From positions 806,001-870,000 of the forward strand of contig JBLHZY010000002.1 of the NCBI GenBank assembly GCA_047631555.1: a stretch of DNA of 64,000 nucleotides. Reading direction: 5' to 3'. The translations under genes and the position numbers were made by a program. This document shows, piece by piece, positions 7,338 through 15,824 of the stretch. The notes under the pieces were generated by a model. The model saw only the letters and a program-made list of their open reading frames with translations. It searched no databases and was not told the origin of the DNA. The stretch's first letter is position 1; every line of letters starts with the position of its first letter. The stretch comes from JBLHZY01 sp047631555. Lineage in GTDB: Bacteria > Pseudomonadota > Alphaproteobacteria > Rhodobacterales > Rhodobacteraceae.

Positions 7338-8177
7338 ATGAAAATGCAAAACGCACTCATGGCGGCAGTTGTTGCCTCTGCATGGGCCACAATGGGCCTG
7401 GCACAGGATAGTAAGACGCTTACGATCGACGGAAGCGAGATCATCACCGAGGCCAAAGCCCCGGCGCATATGGAAAACGTTGATACGGTCTATTCCGGTT
7501 GGCGTTTTCGCGCAGGCGAGACGCAGGCTTTGGAGATGGATGATTTCGATAATCCGGGCTTTATCTTCGTCGATGAAGGACTTTCGCTTATGGGCAAAGT
7601 CGATGGTACTGAGGGCAAATCTTGCGCCTCATGCCATGAAAACGTCGAGGATTTCGCCGGGCTGCGCACGAAATTGCCGCGCACCAATGATGCGGGCGAG
7701 CTTGAGACAATGGAAGAGCTGGTCAACACTTGCCGCACAGAGCGGATGGGCGCCGAGCCTTGGAAATATTCCGGGACTCAGATGACAGCTGTCACCGCTG
7801 TTATCGGGCTTCAATCGCGCGGCATGCCGATGGATGTGGCGATTGATGGCGCTGCGGCTTCCTTCTGGGAACGCGGCAAAGAGCTTTATTATCAGCGTGT
7901 TGGGCAGCTCGATATGGCCTGCTCCAATTGTCACGAGGATAACTACGGCACGATGATCCGCGCGGATCACCTCAGCCAAGGCCAGATCAACGGCTTTCCG
8001 GTTTACCGGCTGAAGAACGCCAAACTCTCTTCAACTCACAACCGTTTTAGCGGCTGCATGAAGAATATTCGGGCCGAGCCTTACAAGGACGGATCGGATG
8101 AGTTTAAGGCGCTTGAGCTTTATCTTGCCTCGCGTGGCACTGGGCTTGCGGTCGAAACACCGTCTGTCCGCAACTAG
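7338..8177 (+). CDS. soxA: Dihaem cytochrome c SoxA (L-cysteine S-thiosulfotransferase subunit)
   Basis: A 279-residue exported cytochrome with two CxxCH sites, C96-AS-C99-H and C195-SN-C198-H. Cys132 (NTCRTERM) matches the distal cysteine ligand of haem 1. Cys240 (SGCMKN) matches the active-site cysteine that becomes a persulfide and joins thiosulfate to SoxY. This is the dihaem form found in Paracoccus and Rhodovulum. The signal peptide ends near GLAQ. A GGGAGGAG ribosome-binding site precedes the start. A strong terminator follows the gene, separating it from soxB. Confidence 0.96.
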   Translation: MKMQNALMAAVVASAWATMGLAQDSKTLTIDGSEIITEAKAPAHMENVDTVYSGWRFRAGETQALEMDDFDNPGFIFVDEGLSLMGKVDGTEGKSCASCHENVEDFAGLRTKLPRTNDAGELETMEELVNTCRTERMGAEPWKYSGTQMTAVTAVIGLQSRGMPMDVAIDGAAASFWERGKELYYQRVGQLDMACSNCHEDNYGTMIRADHLSQGQINGFPVYRLKNAKLSSTHNRFSGCMKNIRAEPYKDGSDEFKALELYLASRGTGLAVETPSVRN

Positions 8178-8187
8178 TCTAAAAATT

Positions 8188-8221
8188 CCCGTGATGGCCT
8201 CGCGCTGTCACGGGTTTTTTG
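8188..8221 (+). terminator. Intrinsic terminator between soxA and soxB
   Basis: CCCGTGA (8188-8194) pairs with TCACGGG (8208-8214) and is followed directly by six T residues. This is a complete intrinsic terminator inside what is normally one operon. It implies that soxBCD are read through at reduced level or have a promoter in the 55 bases before soxB. Confidence 0.8.
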
Positions 8222-8276
8222 TTTAAACTTACATTCCAATTTACGCATGTGAGTCGCGTGAAGAAATAGGTGCTCT

Positions 8277-9971
8277 ATGATCGCTCGTCGTCATTTTTTA
8301 CAAGCTGGCTTGGCCGCATCCGCGCTTTATGGCGCTTCCGGGTTTGGCAATTGGGGCCGTTTGGCCGCGCAGCAAGCGCTCACTCAAAACGACCTTCTGG
8401 ATTTCGAAACCTCCGGCAATGTGACGCTGATCCATATCACCGATATTCATGCCCAGCTTCAGCCGGTCTATTTCCGCGAGCCCGAGATCAACATCGGCGT
8501 TGGCGATGTGACGGGCCTGCCGCCGCATGTCACCGGCAAAGATTTTCGCAAGCTCTACGGAATTGAGGCCGGAACGGCGGCGGATTACGCGCTGACCTAT
8601 GATGATTTCACCGCATTGGCGGGGACCTATGGGCGCATGGGCGGGATGGATCGTATCTCGACTGTGGTGAAATCCATTCGCGCCGATCGCCCCGATGCTT
8701 TGCTGCTGGATGGCGGCGATACATGGCAGGGCAGCCTGACCGCGCTGCGCACTGACGGACAAGATATGGTCAATATTTTCAATGCTTTGGGCACAGATGC
8801 GATGACCTCGCATTGGGAGTTTACCCTTGGCATTGATCGCGTCACCGACATCGTCGAAAACCATCTTAACTTCCCGTTCCTTGGCGCCAATATCTTTGAT
8901 ACCGAATGGGACGAGCGCGCCTTTGAGCCTTACAAAATGTTTGAACGCGGCGGTGTGCAGATCGCCGTTATCGGGCAGGCCTTTCCCTATATGCCGATCG
9001 CCAATCCCAAGTGGATGTTCCCCGATCTGAGCTTTGGCGTTCGCCAAGATAACATGGCTGAATTGGTCGCTGAAGTGCGCGCCAAGGGGGCTGAACTGGT
9101 TGTTTTGCTCTCGCATAATGGCTTTGATGTTGATCGCAAATTGGCGGCCAATGTGGATGGGATCGATATCATCCTGACCGGTCATACCCATGATGCGCTG
9201 CCCGAGCCGGTGCTGGTCAACAAGACCTATCTGATTGCGTCCGGGAGCCACGGCAAATTTGTAACCCGCCTTGATCTGGATGTGCGCGACGGCGAAATGA
9301 AGGGGATCAAGCATCGCCTGATCCCGATTTTAACCGATGTGATCGCGCCCGATCCCGAGATGACAGCGATGGTTGAAGGCGAGCGCGCGCCGTTTAAGGC
9401 CGAGCTGGAAGAGGTGATCGGCAAAACAGATTCGCTTCTGTATCGCCGCGGCAATTTCAACGGCACATGGGATGATCTGATCTGTAACGCGCTGATTTCC
9501 GAGCGCGAGGCCGATATCGCCCTCTCGCCAGGTTTCCGCTGGGGCGCGTCGCTTTTGCCGGGCCAAGACATCACCCGCGAGGATATTTTCAACGCCACTG
9601 CAATGAGCTATCCCGAGGCCTACCGCTCTGAAATGACAGGGGAAACCTTGCATCTGATCCTTGAGGATGTGGCGGATAACCTGTTCAACCCCGATCCCTA
9701 TTACCAGCAGGGCGGCGATATGGTCCGCGTCGGCGGCATGGGCTATCGGATCGACATCAACAAGCCGCAAGGCGACCGGATCACCGAGATGACCTTGCTC
9801 AAAACAGGCGAGAAAATCGAAGCGTCCAAATCCTACACGGTGGCCGGCTGGGCCAGTGTGAATGAGGGGACAGAAGGCCCGCCCATCTGGGATGTGGTTG
9901 AAGATTTCGTGAAACGCGAAGGCACGGTTCACGTCGATCCCAACACGTCCGTAAAGGTCGTTGGGGCATGA
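8277..9971 (+). CDS. soxB: Thiosulfohydrolase SoxB
   Basis: A 564-residue periplasmic dimanganese enzyme of the 5'-nucleotidase/metallophosphatase family. It hydrolyses the terminal sulfonate of SoxY-bound thiosulfate to sulfate. A Tat-type signal (ARRHFLQAG) opens the protein. Metal-site motifs are D56-x-H58 (TDIHAQ), GGD148TW, SHNGFD and GHTH (H303, H305). Length matches known SoxB. It begins the second block soxB-C-D downstream of a terminator. Confidence 0.97.
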   Translation: MIARRHFLQAGLAASALYGASGFGNWGRLAAQQALTQNDLLDFETSGNVTLIHITDIHAQLQPVYFREPEINIGVGDVTGLPPHVTGKDFRKLYGIEAGTAADYALTYDDFTALAGTYGRMGGMDRISTVVKSIRADRPDALLLDGGDTWQGSLTALRTDGQDMVNIFNALGTDAMTSHWEFTLGIDRVTDIVENHLNFPFLGANIFDTEWDERAFEPYKMFERGGVQIAVIGQAFPYMPIANPKWMFPDLSFGVRQDNMAELVAEVRAKGAELVVLLSHNGFDVDRKLAANVDGIDIILTGHTHDALPEPVLVNKTYLIASGSHGKFVTRLDLDVRDGEMKGIKHRLIPILTDVIAPDPEMTAMVEGERAPFKAELEEVIGKTDSLLYRRGNFNGTWDDLICNALISEREADIALSPGFRWGASLLPGQDITREDIFNATAMSYPEAYRSEMTGETLHLILEDVADNLFNPDPYYQQGGDMVRVGGMGYRIDINKPQGDRITEMTLLKTGEKIEASKSYTVAGWASVNEGTEGPPIWDVVEDFVKREGTVHVDPNTSVKVVGA

Positions 9972-10047
9972 GGGATACAAGGCGCGCGCCCATAAGAGGC
10001 GCCGCATTCACCAGACGAAAAGTCAGAGCATCAAAGAGAGAAGAGGC

Positions 10048-11331
10048 ATGACGCATTTTATTAAAGGCACAAAACCATCGCGGCGCGCGTTTTTGCAAGG
10101 CAGCCTTGTTGCCGGCGGTGCCGCAGCGACGGGCGCATTGACCAGCACCGCCGCCCTTGGCGCAGGCGCTGATCCTGCGATCACCGAGGTAAAACCATGG
10201 GCCCAAGATCTGGGCGTCGGGGTTGATGCAAGCCCCTACGGGATGCCCTCGCAATTTGAAAAACATGTGCAGCGTCAGAATGTGCCTTGGCTCACAGCGG
10301 ACCCGATTTCCTCGATCAATTTCACACCGCTGCATGAACTCGACGGGATCATCACGCCCAATGGTCTGTGCTTTGAGCGCCATCACAGCGGCGTGGCCGA
10401 GCTGGACCCGCAAGAATATCGCTTAATGATCAATGGCTTGGTCGACAAAGAGATTGTCTTTACCCTCGAAGATCTGAAGCGCTTTCCCCGTGAAAACCAC
10501 ATCTACTTCCTTGAATGCGCGGCCAATTCCGGGATGGAATGGCGTGGCGCGCAGCTCAATGGCTGCCAGTTTACCCACGGTATGATCCATAACGTGATGT
10601 ATACCGGCGTGCCGCTGCGCCTGTTGCTTGAGGAAGCTGGCGTTCAGCCCGAGGGCAAATGGCTCTTGGTTGAGGGGGCGGATGCTTCGGGGCTTTCGCG
10701 ATCCCTGCCGCTTGAAAAAGCGCTCGATGATTGCCTTGTCGCCTTCAAGATGAACGGTGAAGCGTTGCGCGCTGAACAGGGCTACCCTGTGCGCCTTGTT
10801 GTGCCCGGTTGGGAAGGCAATATGTGGATCAAATGGTTGCGCCGTATCGAGGTTGGCGATCAACCGTGGCAGCACCGCGAAGAAACATCGAAATATACCG
10901 ATCTTTTGGCTGATGGCCGCTCGCGCAGCTTTACCTTTGAGATGGATGCGAAATCCGTGATCACAAATCCAAGCCCGCAAGCGCCGATTACCCATGGTCC
11001 CGGGCCAACTGTGATCACAGGGCTTGCATGGTCTGGCCGTGGGACGATCCCACGGGTCGATATTACGCTTGATGGGGGTAAGAATTGGCATGAGGCGCGG
11101 ATGTCTGGGCCGAGCCTGCCGAAATCCCTACACCGCTTCTATTTTGAGTTCGATTGGGATGGCTCGGAGCTGCTTTTGCAGAGCCGCGCACACGATTCCA
11201 CCGGCTATGTGCAGCCTACCAAGGACGCGCTGCGCGAGATACGTGGCGAGAATTCCATCTATCATAATAACGGCATTCAGACTTGGTTTGTGAATGCAAA
11301 AGGGGAGGCGGAAAATGTTGAAGTTTCCTAA
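10048..11331 (+). CDS. soxC: Sulfane dehydrogenase, molybdopterin subunit SoxC
   Basis: A 427-residue protein of the sulfite-oxidase family. It oxidises SoxY-bound sulfane sulfur in complex with SoxD, yielding six electrons per sulfur. A Tat signal (SRRAFLQGSLVAGG) is present. The molybdenum-ligating cysteine is Cys157 (FLECAANSG), and a dimerisation domain occupies the last third. The ATG at 10048 was preferred to longer forms because AGAAGAGG precedes it and the Tat motif then sits at the N-terminus. The 3' end overlaps soxD by 17 bases. Confidence 0.96.
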   Translation: MTHFIKGTKPSRRAFLQGSLVAGGAAATGALTSTAALGAGADPAITEVKPWAQDLGVGVDASPYGMPSQFEKHVQRQNVPWLTADPISSINFTPLHELDGIITPNGLCFERHHSGVAELDPQEYRLMINGLVDKEIVFTLEDLKRFPRENHIYFLECAANSGMEWRGAQLNGCQFTHGMIHNVMYTGVPLRLLLEEAGVQPEGKWLLVEGADASGLSRSLPLEKALDDCLVAFKMNGEALRAEQGYPVRLVVPGWEGNMWIKWLRRIEVGDQPWQHREETSKYTDLLADGRSRSFTFEMDAKSVITNPSPQAPITHGPGPTVITGLAWSGRGTIPRVDITLDGGKNWHEARMSGPSLPKSLHRFYFEFDWDGSELLLQSRAHDSTGYVQPTKDALREIRGENSIYHNNGIQTWFVNAKGEAENVEVS

Positions 11332-12376
11332 TATCCACAAGCCTTTGCTGAGCGCTTTCTGTCTGGCCGCTATTGCCAGCACCACCCCTGTTTTTGCCGA
11401 AACGACAGGCCTTGGGCGCGTCGCTTTGCCCGAAGAGGTTGCCGCTTGGAACCACGACGTCCGCCCCGATGGGCTTGGTCTGCCTGAGGGCAGCGGGGAT
11501 GTGCTTACGGGCGAGGAGGTGTTTATTGAGAAATGCGCCGTTTGCCATGGTGATTTTGCCGAAGGGGTTGGACGCTGGCCGGTTTTGGCGGGCGGCAATG
11601 GATCGCTGACCAGCGATCGCCCAGTGAAAACGATCGGCTCGTTTTGGCCTTATCTTTCAACGGTTTATGACTATGTGCTTCGCGCCATGCCGTTTGGAAG
11701 CGCCAACTCGCTTGAGCCAGATGAAGTCTATGCGATCACCGCCTATCTGCTTTATTCCAACGATCTGGTCGGGGATGATTTCGTGCTTTCGAGGGAGAAT
11801 TTCACCGAAGTAGAAATGCCGAATGTGGCGAATTTCTATGACGATGATCGCGCCACAACAGAGCTTCCAAAGTTCTCTGCGCAAGCCTGTATGGAGAATT
11901 GCAAAGACGAGGTGAAAATCACCAAGCGCGCCGCTGTTTTGGATGTAACGCCCGAGGATGAGGCTGCTGAAGAGGGCACGGGCGAGGCCGAGATCGTTGA
12001 AGAAGCGGCGGTTGAAAACGTTGCAGAAGAGCCTGTGCAAATCGCGGAAGTTGATCCTGCATTGATCGCGGCGGGGGAGAAATCTTTTCGCCAGTGTAAA
12101 GCCTGTCACCAAGTTGGCGAGGGTGCACGAAATCGCACCGGCCCGATTTTGAACGGGGTTGTTGGGCGCGCCGCTGGATCGGTCTCTGATTTCCGCTATT
12201 CCAAGCCAATGACGACGGCCGCTGAAGATGGGCTCATCTGGGACGATGAAGCGTTAAGCGCCTTTTTGGCCGATCCGCGCGGCTATATGAAGGGGACGAA
12301 AATGTCCTTTGCTGGGGTGCGCAAGGAAGAGGATATCGAGGGGCTCATCGCTTATCTACGCAGCTTTGAGGAATAG
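11315..12376 (+). CDS. soxD: Sulfane dehydrogenase cytochrome subunit SoxD
   Basis: A 353-residue exported dihaem cytochrome c. Domain 1 has C74-AV-C77-H (AVCHGDFAEG) and domain 2 has C261-KA-C264-H. A long acidic Ala/Glu-rich linker (about residues 207-250) separates them, and an extra CMENC pair lies at the end of domain 1. It takes electrons from SoxC. The ATG at 11315 has AGGGGAGG upstream and lies inside the end of soxC, indicating translational coupling. Both haem domains are kept, as in Paracoccus SoxD. A DUF302 gene follows where some loci carry soxE. Confidence 0.95.
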   Translation: MLKFPNIHKPLLSAFCLAAIASTTPVFAETTGLGRVALPEEVAAWNHDVRPDGLGLPEGSGDVLTGEEVFIEKCAVCHGDFAEGVGRWPVLAGGNGSLTSDRPVKTIGSFWPYLSTVYDYVLRAMPFGSANSLEPDEVYAITAYLLYSNDLVGDDFVLSRENFTEVEMPNVANFYDDDRATTELPKFSAQACMENCKDEVKITKRAAVLDVTPEDEAAEEGTGEAEIVEEAAVENVAEEPVQIAEVDPALIAAGEKSFRQCKACHQVGEGARNRTGPILNGVVGRAAGSVSDFRYSKPMTTAAEDGLIWDDEALSAFLADPRGYMKGTKMSFAGVRKEEDIEGLIAYLRSFEE

Positions 12377-12476
12377 GATTTGGCTTAGGTCTTGCACACC
12401 AATTGTTTGGGTTTGATTTCGAACAAGGCGCGCCAGGCCAAATCGCTATATGTTTGGAAACAGGAGGATTTTTAAG

Positions 12477-12908
12477 ATGAAACTTGCAATGTCTCTCTTC
12501 GTTTCGGCGTGTTTCGCGACTGCGGGCATGGCGGATGGCTATACGACCTATCCCTTTGATGGCAGCTTTGAGGATGCCACTTTTAGCGTTGAAAATACGA
12601 TCATCGGGCAAGGCTTGGTGATTGATTATGTAAGCCACACTGGCGATATGCTGGCGCGTACTGGCAAGGATGTTGGCTCGGATGTGGTGCTGTTTGACGG
12701 GGCGGATATCTTTTTGTTTTGCTCTGCGGTGCTGTCACGCAAGATGATGGAGGCCGATCCGATGAACATCGCGCATTGCCCTTACGGGATCTTCGTTGCG
12801 GATCAAGAGGGCGAAGTTGTCGTTGGATACAGGCACTACCCGCAAGGCGAATTGCAAGAGGTGCAAAGCCTGCTTGATCAAATCGCCCGCGAGGCCGTTG
12901 GCCAATAA
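12477..12908 (+). CDS. Exported DUF302-domain protein in the sox locus
   Basis: A 143-residue protein with a signal peptide (MSLFVSACFATAGMADG) and a DUF302-type core (FSVENTIIGQGLVIDYVSHTGDML near the start of the mature part). Cysteines occur in FLFCSAV and AHCPYGIF. AGGAGG lies nine bases before the ATG. DUF302 proteins are often found near sulfur or redox genes, but their function is not settled. It ends the plus-strand sox unit, converging on the soxH-like gene. soxE and soxF are not present. Confidence 0.75.
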   Translation: MKLAMSLFVSACFATAGMADGYTTYPFDGSFEDATFSVENTIIGQGLVIDYVSHTGDMLARTGKDVGSDVVLFDGADIFLFCSAVLSRKMMEADPMNIAHCPYGIFVADQEGEVVVGYRHYPQGELQEVQSLLDQIAREAVGQ

Positions 12909-12924
12909 TCTTTACTTTATAAGG

Positions 12925-12955
12925 GTTTGAATAGGGATAACTTTCCTATTCAAAC
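12925..12955. terminator. Bidirectional hairpin between the DUF302 gene and soxH-like gene
   Basis: GTTTGAATAGG (12925-12935) pairs perfectly with CCTATTCAAAC (12945-12955). It lies between convergent genes and overlaps the last codons of the minus-strand one. No clean U-tract follows on either strand, so terminator strength is uncertain. Confidence 0.5.
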
Positions 12956-13902
12956 TCCATTTGTTCAAAGACGCGGCCTGCGTTTTTGGTCGCCAGCTCA
13001 TCGAATGTGTCCAGATAGGCATAGGGGGTTTGGTCGACATAGTAGGCCTGATCCAATCCGCCGCCCGCCTCAATATGCGCGCCGATTTGCCCGCGCAGAT
13101 ATTCCAGATAGCCTTTGGTTTCGCGCCGGACCATTTCCATATTGGTCGGGTGGCCATGACCGGGGATCACATATGTGGCGTTGAGCGCCTCGAATTCCGT
13201 ATCCCATGTTTCGAGCCAGGCGCGCGTATCGGTATCGCCAAAGATCGGCAGCATCCGCTCATGAAAGGCCATATCGCCCGCGATCACGAGGCTCTGATTT
13301 GGCAGCCAAACCACGACATCGCCCGCGCTATGGGATGGCCCAAGATAGCGCGCTTCGATGCGAAAATCGCCGCGCTCAAGGATGTATTCTTTCTCGAAAG
13401 TCTCGGTCGGGCCATGCAGGAATGTACCTTCGGCCTTCTCGCGATTGAGGCGCTGCATCCCTTCCAAGATATTGTAGCCGCGTTCTTCAAATTCAGCCGC
13501 CGCATCCACATGCGCGATGATGGGAACGCCCTTTTCGGCCCAATAAGAATTGCCAAGCATGGCGTGGCCTTGGCCGTTTTCATCGATCACAAGGATCACC
13601 GGCTGATCGGTGCGCGCTTTGATTTCATCGTGCAGCGCTTTGGCCAGAATATAGGCGCCGCCGCCATTGATCACCACGACGCCATCACCGGTGATGATAA
13701 AGCTTAGGTTGTTGTTTTGGCCGGAGTTTTCGTAAGTCGGCGGGGCGGTTTGACCGATGGAGGTAAACACGCCGGGGATGAATTCAACGGGGGCTGCATA
13801 GAGCGGCGATTGGGGATATTGATCGGGAATATCTTCATTCGCGGCGGCTGTGTTGGCAAGGCCAAGGCCAAGCGCAACTGTGATCGCAAGGGTCTGTTTC
13901 AT
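12946..13902 (-). CDS. soxH: SoxH-like exported metallo-beta-lactamase-fold protein with altered metal site
   Basis: A 318-residue protein with a signal peptide (LAITVALGLGLANTAAA) and an MBL fold. H191 (GPSHSAGD), D210 (IAGD) and H249 (PGHGHP) of the later metal motifs are kept. The first motif, normally HxHxDH, reads N109-G-Q111-G-H113, so both leading histidines and the aspartate are replaced. This would weaken or remove a standard dizinc site. SoxH homologues accompany many sox loci but are not essential for thiosulfate oxidation in Paracoccus. It follows an intact MBL gene by five bases in one minus-strand operon. Confidence 0.8.
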   Translation of the reverse strand: MKQTLAITVALGLGLANTAAANEDIPDQYPQSPLYAAPVEFIPGVFTSIGQTAPPTYENSGQNNNLSFIITGDGVVVINGGGAYILAKALHDEIKARTDQPVILVIDENGQGHAMLGNSYWAEKGVPIIAHVDAAAEFEERGYNILEGMQRLNREKAEGTFLHGPTETFEKEYILERGDFRIEARYLGPSHSAGDVVVWLPNQSLVIAGDMAFHERMLPIFGDTDTRAWLETWDTEFEALNATYVIPGHGHPTNMEMVRRETKGYLEYLRGQIGAHIEAGGGLDQAYYVDQTPYAYLDTFDELATKNAGRVFEQMEFE

Positions 13903-13907
13903 CGCAT

Positions 13908-14822
13908 CTACTCCGCTACAAAAATGAAGCCGCCATCGCGCTTTTCGGCGCGCCCGATGCCGGGGTAGGGCAGGTGAAACCCGATCAAATGCATCTGGTT
14001 ATGGGCCAATTGATCGAGCAGCTTTATGCGGGTTTGGGCGGCCAAGGTTTGATCCTGATCCGAGCCGGAAAAGAGATCGGGGCGCTCAAAAGCGACGTGG
14101 TGATTGGCGATTGAATCGCCCACGATCATCACCGAATTGTTGCCGTGATTAACCTCAAAGCTCATGTGTCCGGGTGTGTGCCCAAAGCTTGCGCGTGCGG
14201 CGATCCCGGGCAGGATTTCCTCGCCGTCGGTGAAGAATGCAAGCTGGTCGCTGATCGCCTCAAGGCGCCTTTTGGCCCCAACCGCAAAGGCAACGCGCCC
14301 GGCGCTGATTTCATCTACCGTGTTGGGATTAAGCCAGAAATCGAATTCTGTTTGGCCGATGAGATAGCTGGCATTGGGGAAATAGGGATCGTTGAAATCA
14401 TCCAAAACCCCCCAAAGATGATCTGGGTGAGCATGGGTAAAGACGACATGGGTAACGTCTTCTGGCGCAAGCCCAATGGCATCGAGCGCATCAGGCAATT
14501 TTCCGGCCGAGGGCATGAATTCCGTCCCCGAGCCTGCATCAAACAGCACCGTATTTGTGCCGTCGCGCAGCAGCGTGACATTGCAATCGGGCATGATCTG
14601 ATCGCCAGTGATTCCGTATTTTTCGAGGATCGGATCGATATCCGAGGGGGCCAGTTCGCCGAACTGAAAATTGCGCGGCAGCATCAGATTGCCATCGCTG
14701 AGCGTATCGATCTGAATGGGGCCGATGGTTAGCGTGGTGTTGGCCCAGATTTGCATTGGCACCATTGTGCCTGCGAGCGCGGCAGCGCTACGTTGGAGCA
14801 GGAGGCGGCGTGTGATGGCCAT
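13908..14822 (-). CDS. Tat-exported metallo-beta-lactamase-fold hydrolase
   Basis: A 304-residue MBL-fold protein with a Tat-like N-terminus (TRRLLLQRSAAALAG). It has an intact dimetal motif H130-A-H132-P-D134-H135, then FGHTPGH, VGDS and a terminal GFH. It resembles quorum-quenching-type or SoxH-associated periplasmic MBL hydrolases; the substrate cannot be read from sequence. It is first in an operon with the soxH-like gene. A perfect SqrR-type box lies 17 bases before its start codon, tying it to the sox regulon. Confidence 0.85.
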   Translation of the reverse strand: MAITRRLLLQRSAAALAGTMVPMQIWANTTLTIGPIQIDTLSDGNLMLPRNFQFGELAPSDIDPILEKYGITGDQIMPDCNVTLLRDGTNTVLFDAGSGTEFMPSAGKLPDALDAIGLAPEDVTHVVFTHAHPDHLWGVLDDFNDPYFPNASYLIGQTEFDFWLNPNTVDEISAGRVAFAVGAKRRLEAISDQLAFFTDGEEILPGIAARASFGHTPGHMSFEVNHGNNSVMIVGDSIANHHVAFERPDLFSGSDQDQTLAAQTRIKLLDQLAHNQMHLIGFHLPYPGIGRAEKRDGGFIFVAE

Positions 14823-14839
14823 CGGCTTTCCCTTTCATG

Positions 14840-14859
14840 ATATTCCATGATATGAATAT
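14840..14859. promoter_or_regulatory. Perfect SqrR/SoxR-type operator upstream of the MBL-soxH operon
   Basis: ATATTC-N8-GAATAT has perfect 6-base arms and the same ATTC-N8-GAAT core and spacing as the box before soxX. It lies just ahead of the minus-strand MBL start (14822) and in the divergent gap with the fatty-acid-hydroxylase-like gene. This position fits repression of the MBL-soxH operon and possibly of the divergent gene. Confidence 0.7.
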
Positions 14860-14962
14860 GATTGTATTAGCGCCGCGTAGCAAGGCCTTCTTGGGCATTG
14901 GCGGTGGTGCATTGCGGGAATCGGCCTATGTTTGAGGCAGCGACGCATTTAGGGGAGCGGTG

Positions 14963-15760
14963 ATGCTCGAAAATGAATTTCTGATCCGCATGTCGGTGTT
15001 TTTGGGGCTGTTTGCAGTTCTGGCGGTGGTCGAGCGCTTGATGCCACGGCGCGCGCGTCGGCCCGAGCATGTCGCGCGCTGGCTGACCAATTGGGGGCTT
15101 TCGCTGCTCAATACGGCGGCGCTGCGGCTGGTTGCGATTGTCATTCCGCTGCTGGCGATTGGGGCCGCGATTGATGCGCAGGCGCAGGGCTGGGGGCTGT
15201 TCAATGCGCTGGAATTGCCAGTCTGGCTTGTCTGGATCGCGGTTGTTCTGCTCCTTGATTTTGCTATTTGGGGTCAGCATGTCATTACCCATAAAGTGCC
15301 GCTTTTGTGGCGGCTGCACCAAGTCCATCACGCCGATACCGAGATGGATGTCACAACGGCCATTCGCTTCCATCCCATTGAAATTGCGCTCTCTATGCTG
15401 CTCAAGATCGGGCTGATCTATCTTATTGGGCCGCCTGCGGGGGCGGTGCTTTTGTTTGAGGTTTTGCTCAATGGCTCGGCGATGTTTAACCACGCCAATA
15501 TTCGCCTGCCGCTGCGCCTTGACGCGGTGCTGCGCCGGGTGATTGTCACGCCGGATATGCACCGTGTGCATCATTCCGTTGATCGCGCCGAGCACGATTC
15601 CAACTATGGGTTTTTCCTCTCGATTTGGGATCAGATGTTTTCGACATATGTGCCACAACCCGCTGCGTCCCATACGGAAATGGAGGTCGGTCTGCGCTGG
15701 CGGGATAAGCGGCCTTCACGGCTTTCTTGGGCGCTTTTACGGCCGTTTCGCAAGCTTTAG
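14963..15760 (+). CDS. Fatty acid hydroxylase / sterol desaturase family membrane protein
   Basis: A 265-residue integral membrane di-iron protein. Histidine clusters HQVHH (about residue 118), FHP and HRVHH (about residue 197) bind the iron pair; four or more hydrophobic segments surround them. The family hydroxylates or desaturates lipids or carotenoids; the substrate is unknown here. The ATG at 14963 follows AGGGGAG by five bases; a GTG immediately upstream would be too close. It is divergent from the MBL operon and shares its control region. Confidence 0.88.
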   Translation: MLENEFLIRMSVFLGLFAVLAVVERLMPRRARRPEHVARWLTNWGLSLLNTAALRLVAIVIPLLAIGAAIDAQAQGWGLFNALELPVWLVWIAVVLLLDFAIWGQHVITHKVPLLWRLHQVHHADTEMDVTTAIRFHPIEIALSMLLKIGLIYLIGPPAGAVLLFEVLLNGSAMFNHANIRLPLRLDAVLRRVIVTPDMHRVHHSVDRAEHDSNYGFFLSIWDQMFSTYVPQPAASHTEMEVGLRWRDKRPSRLSWALLRPFRKL

Positions 15761-15824
15761 CTTGAACTGAGCGCCCTTGCGGACTACCGCTCAGGGCCAA
15801 AGATCCCGCCGAAAAGAGGCCGAT

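Noticed and set aside
12477..12908. SoxE-type cytochrome after soxD
   Set aside because: The product has no CxxCH site; it fits DUF302 instead.
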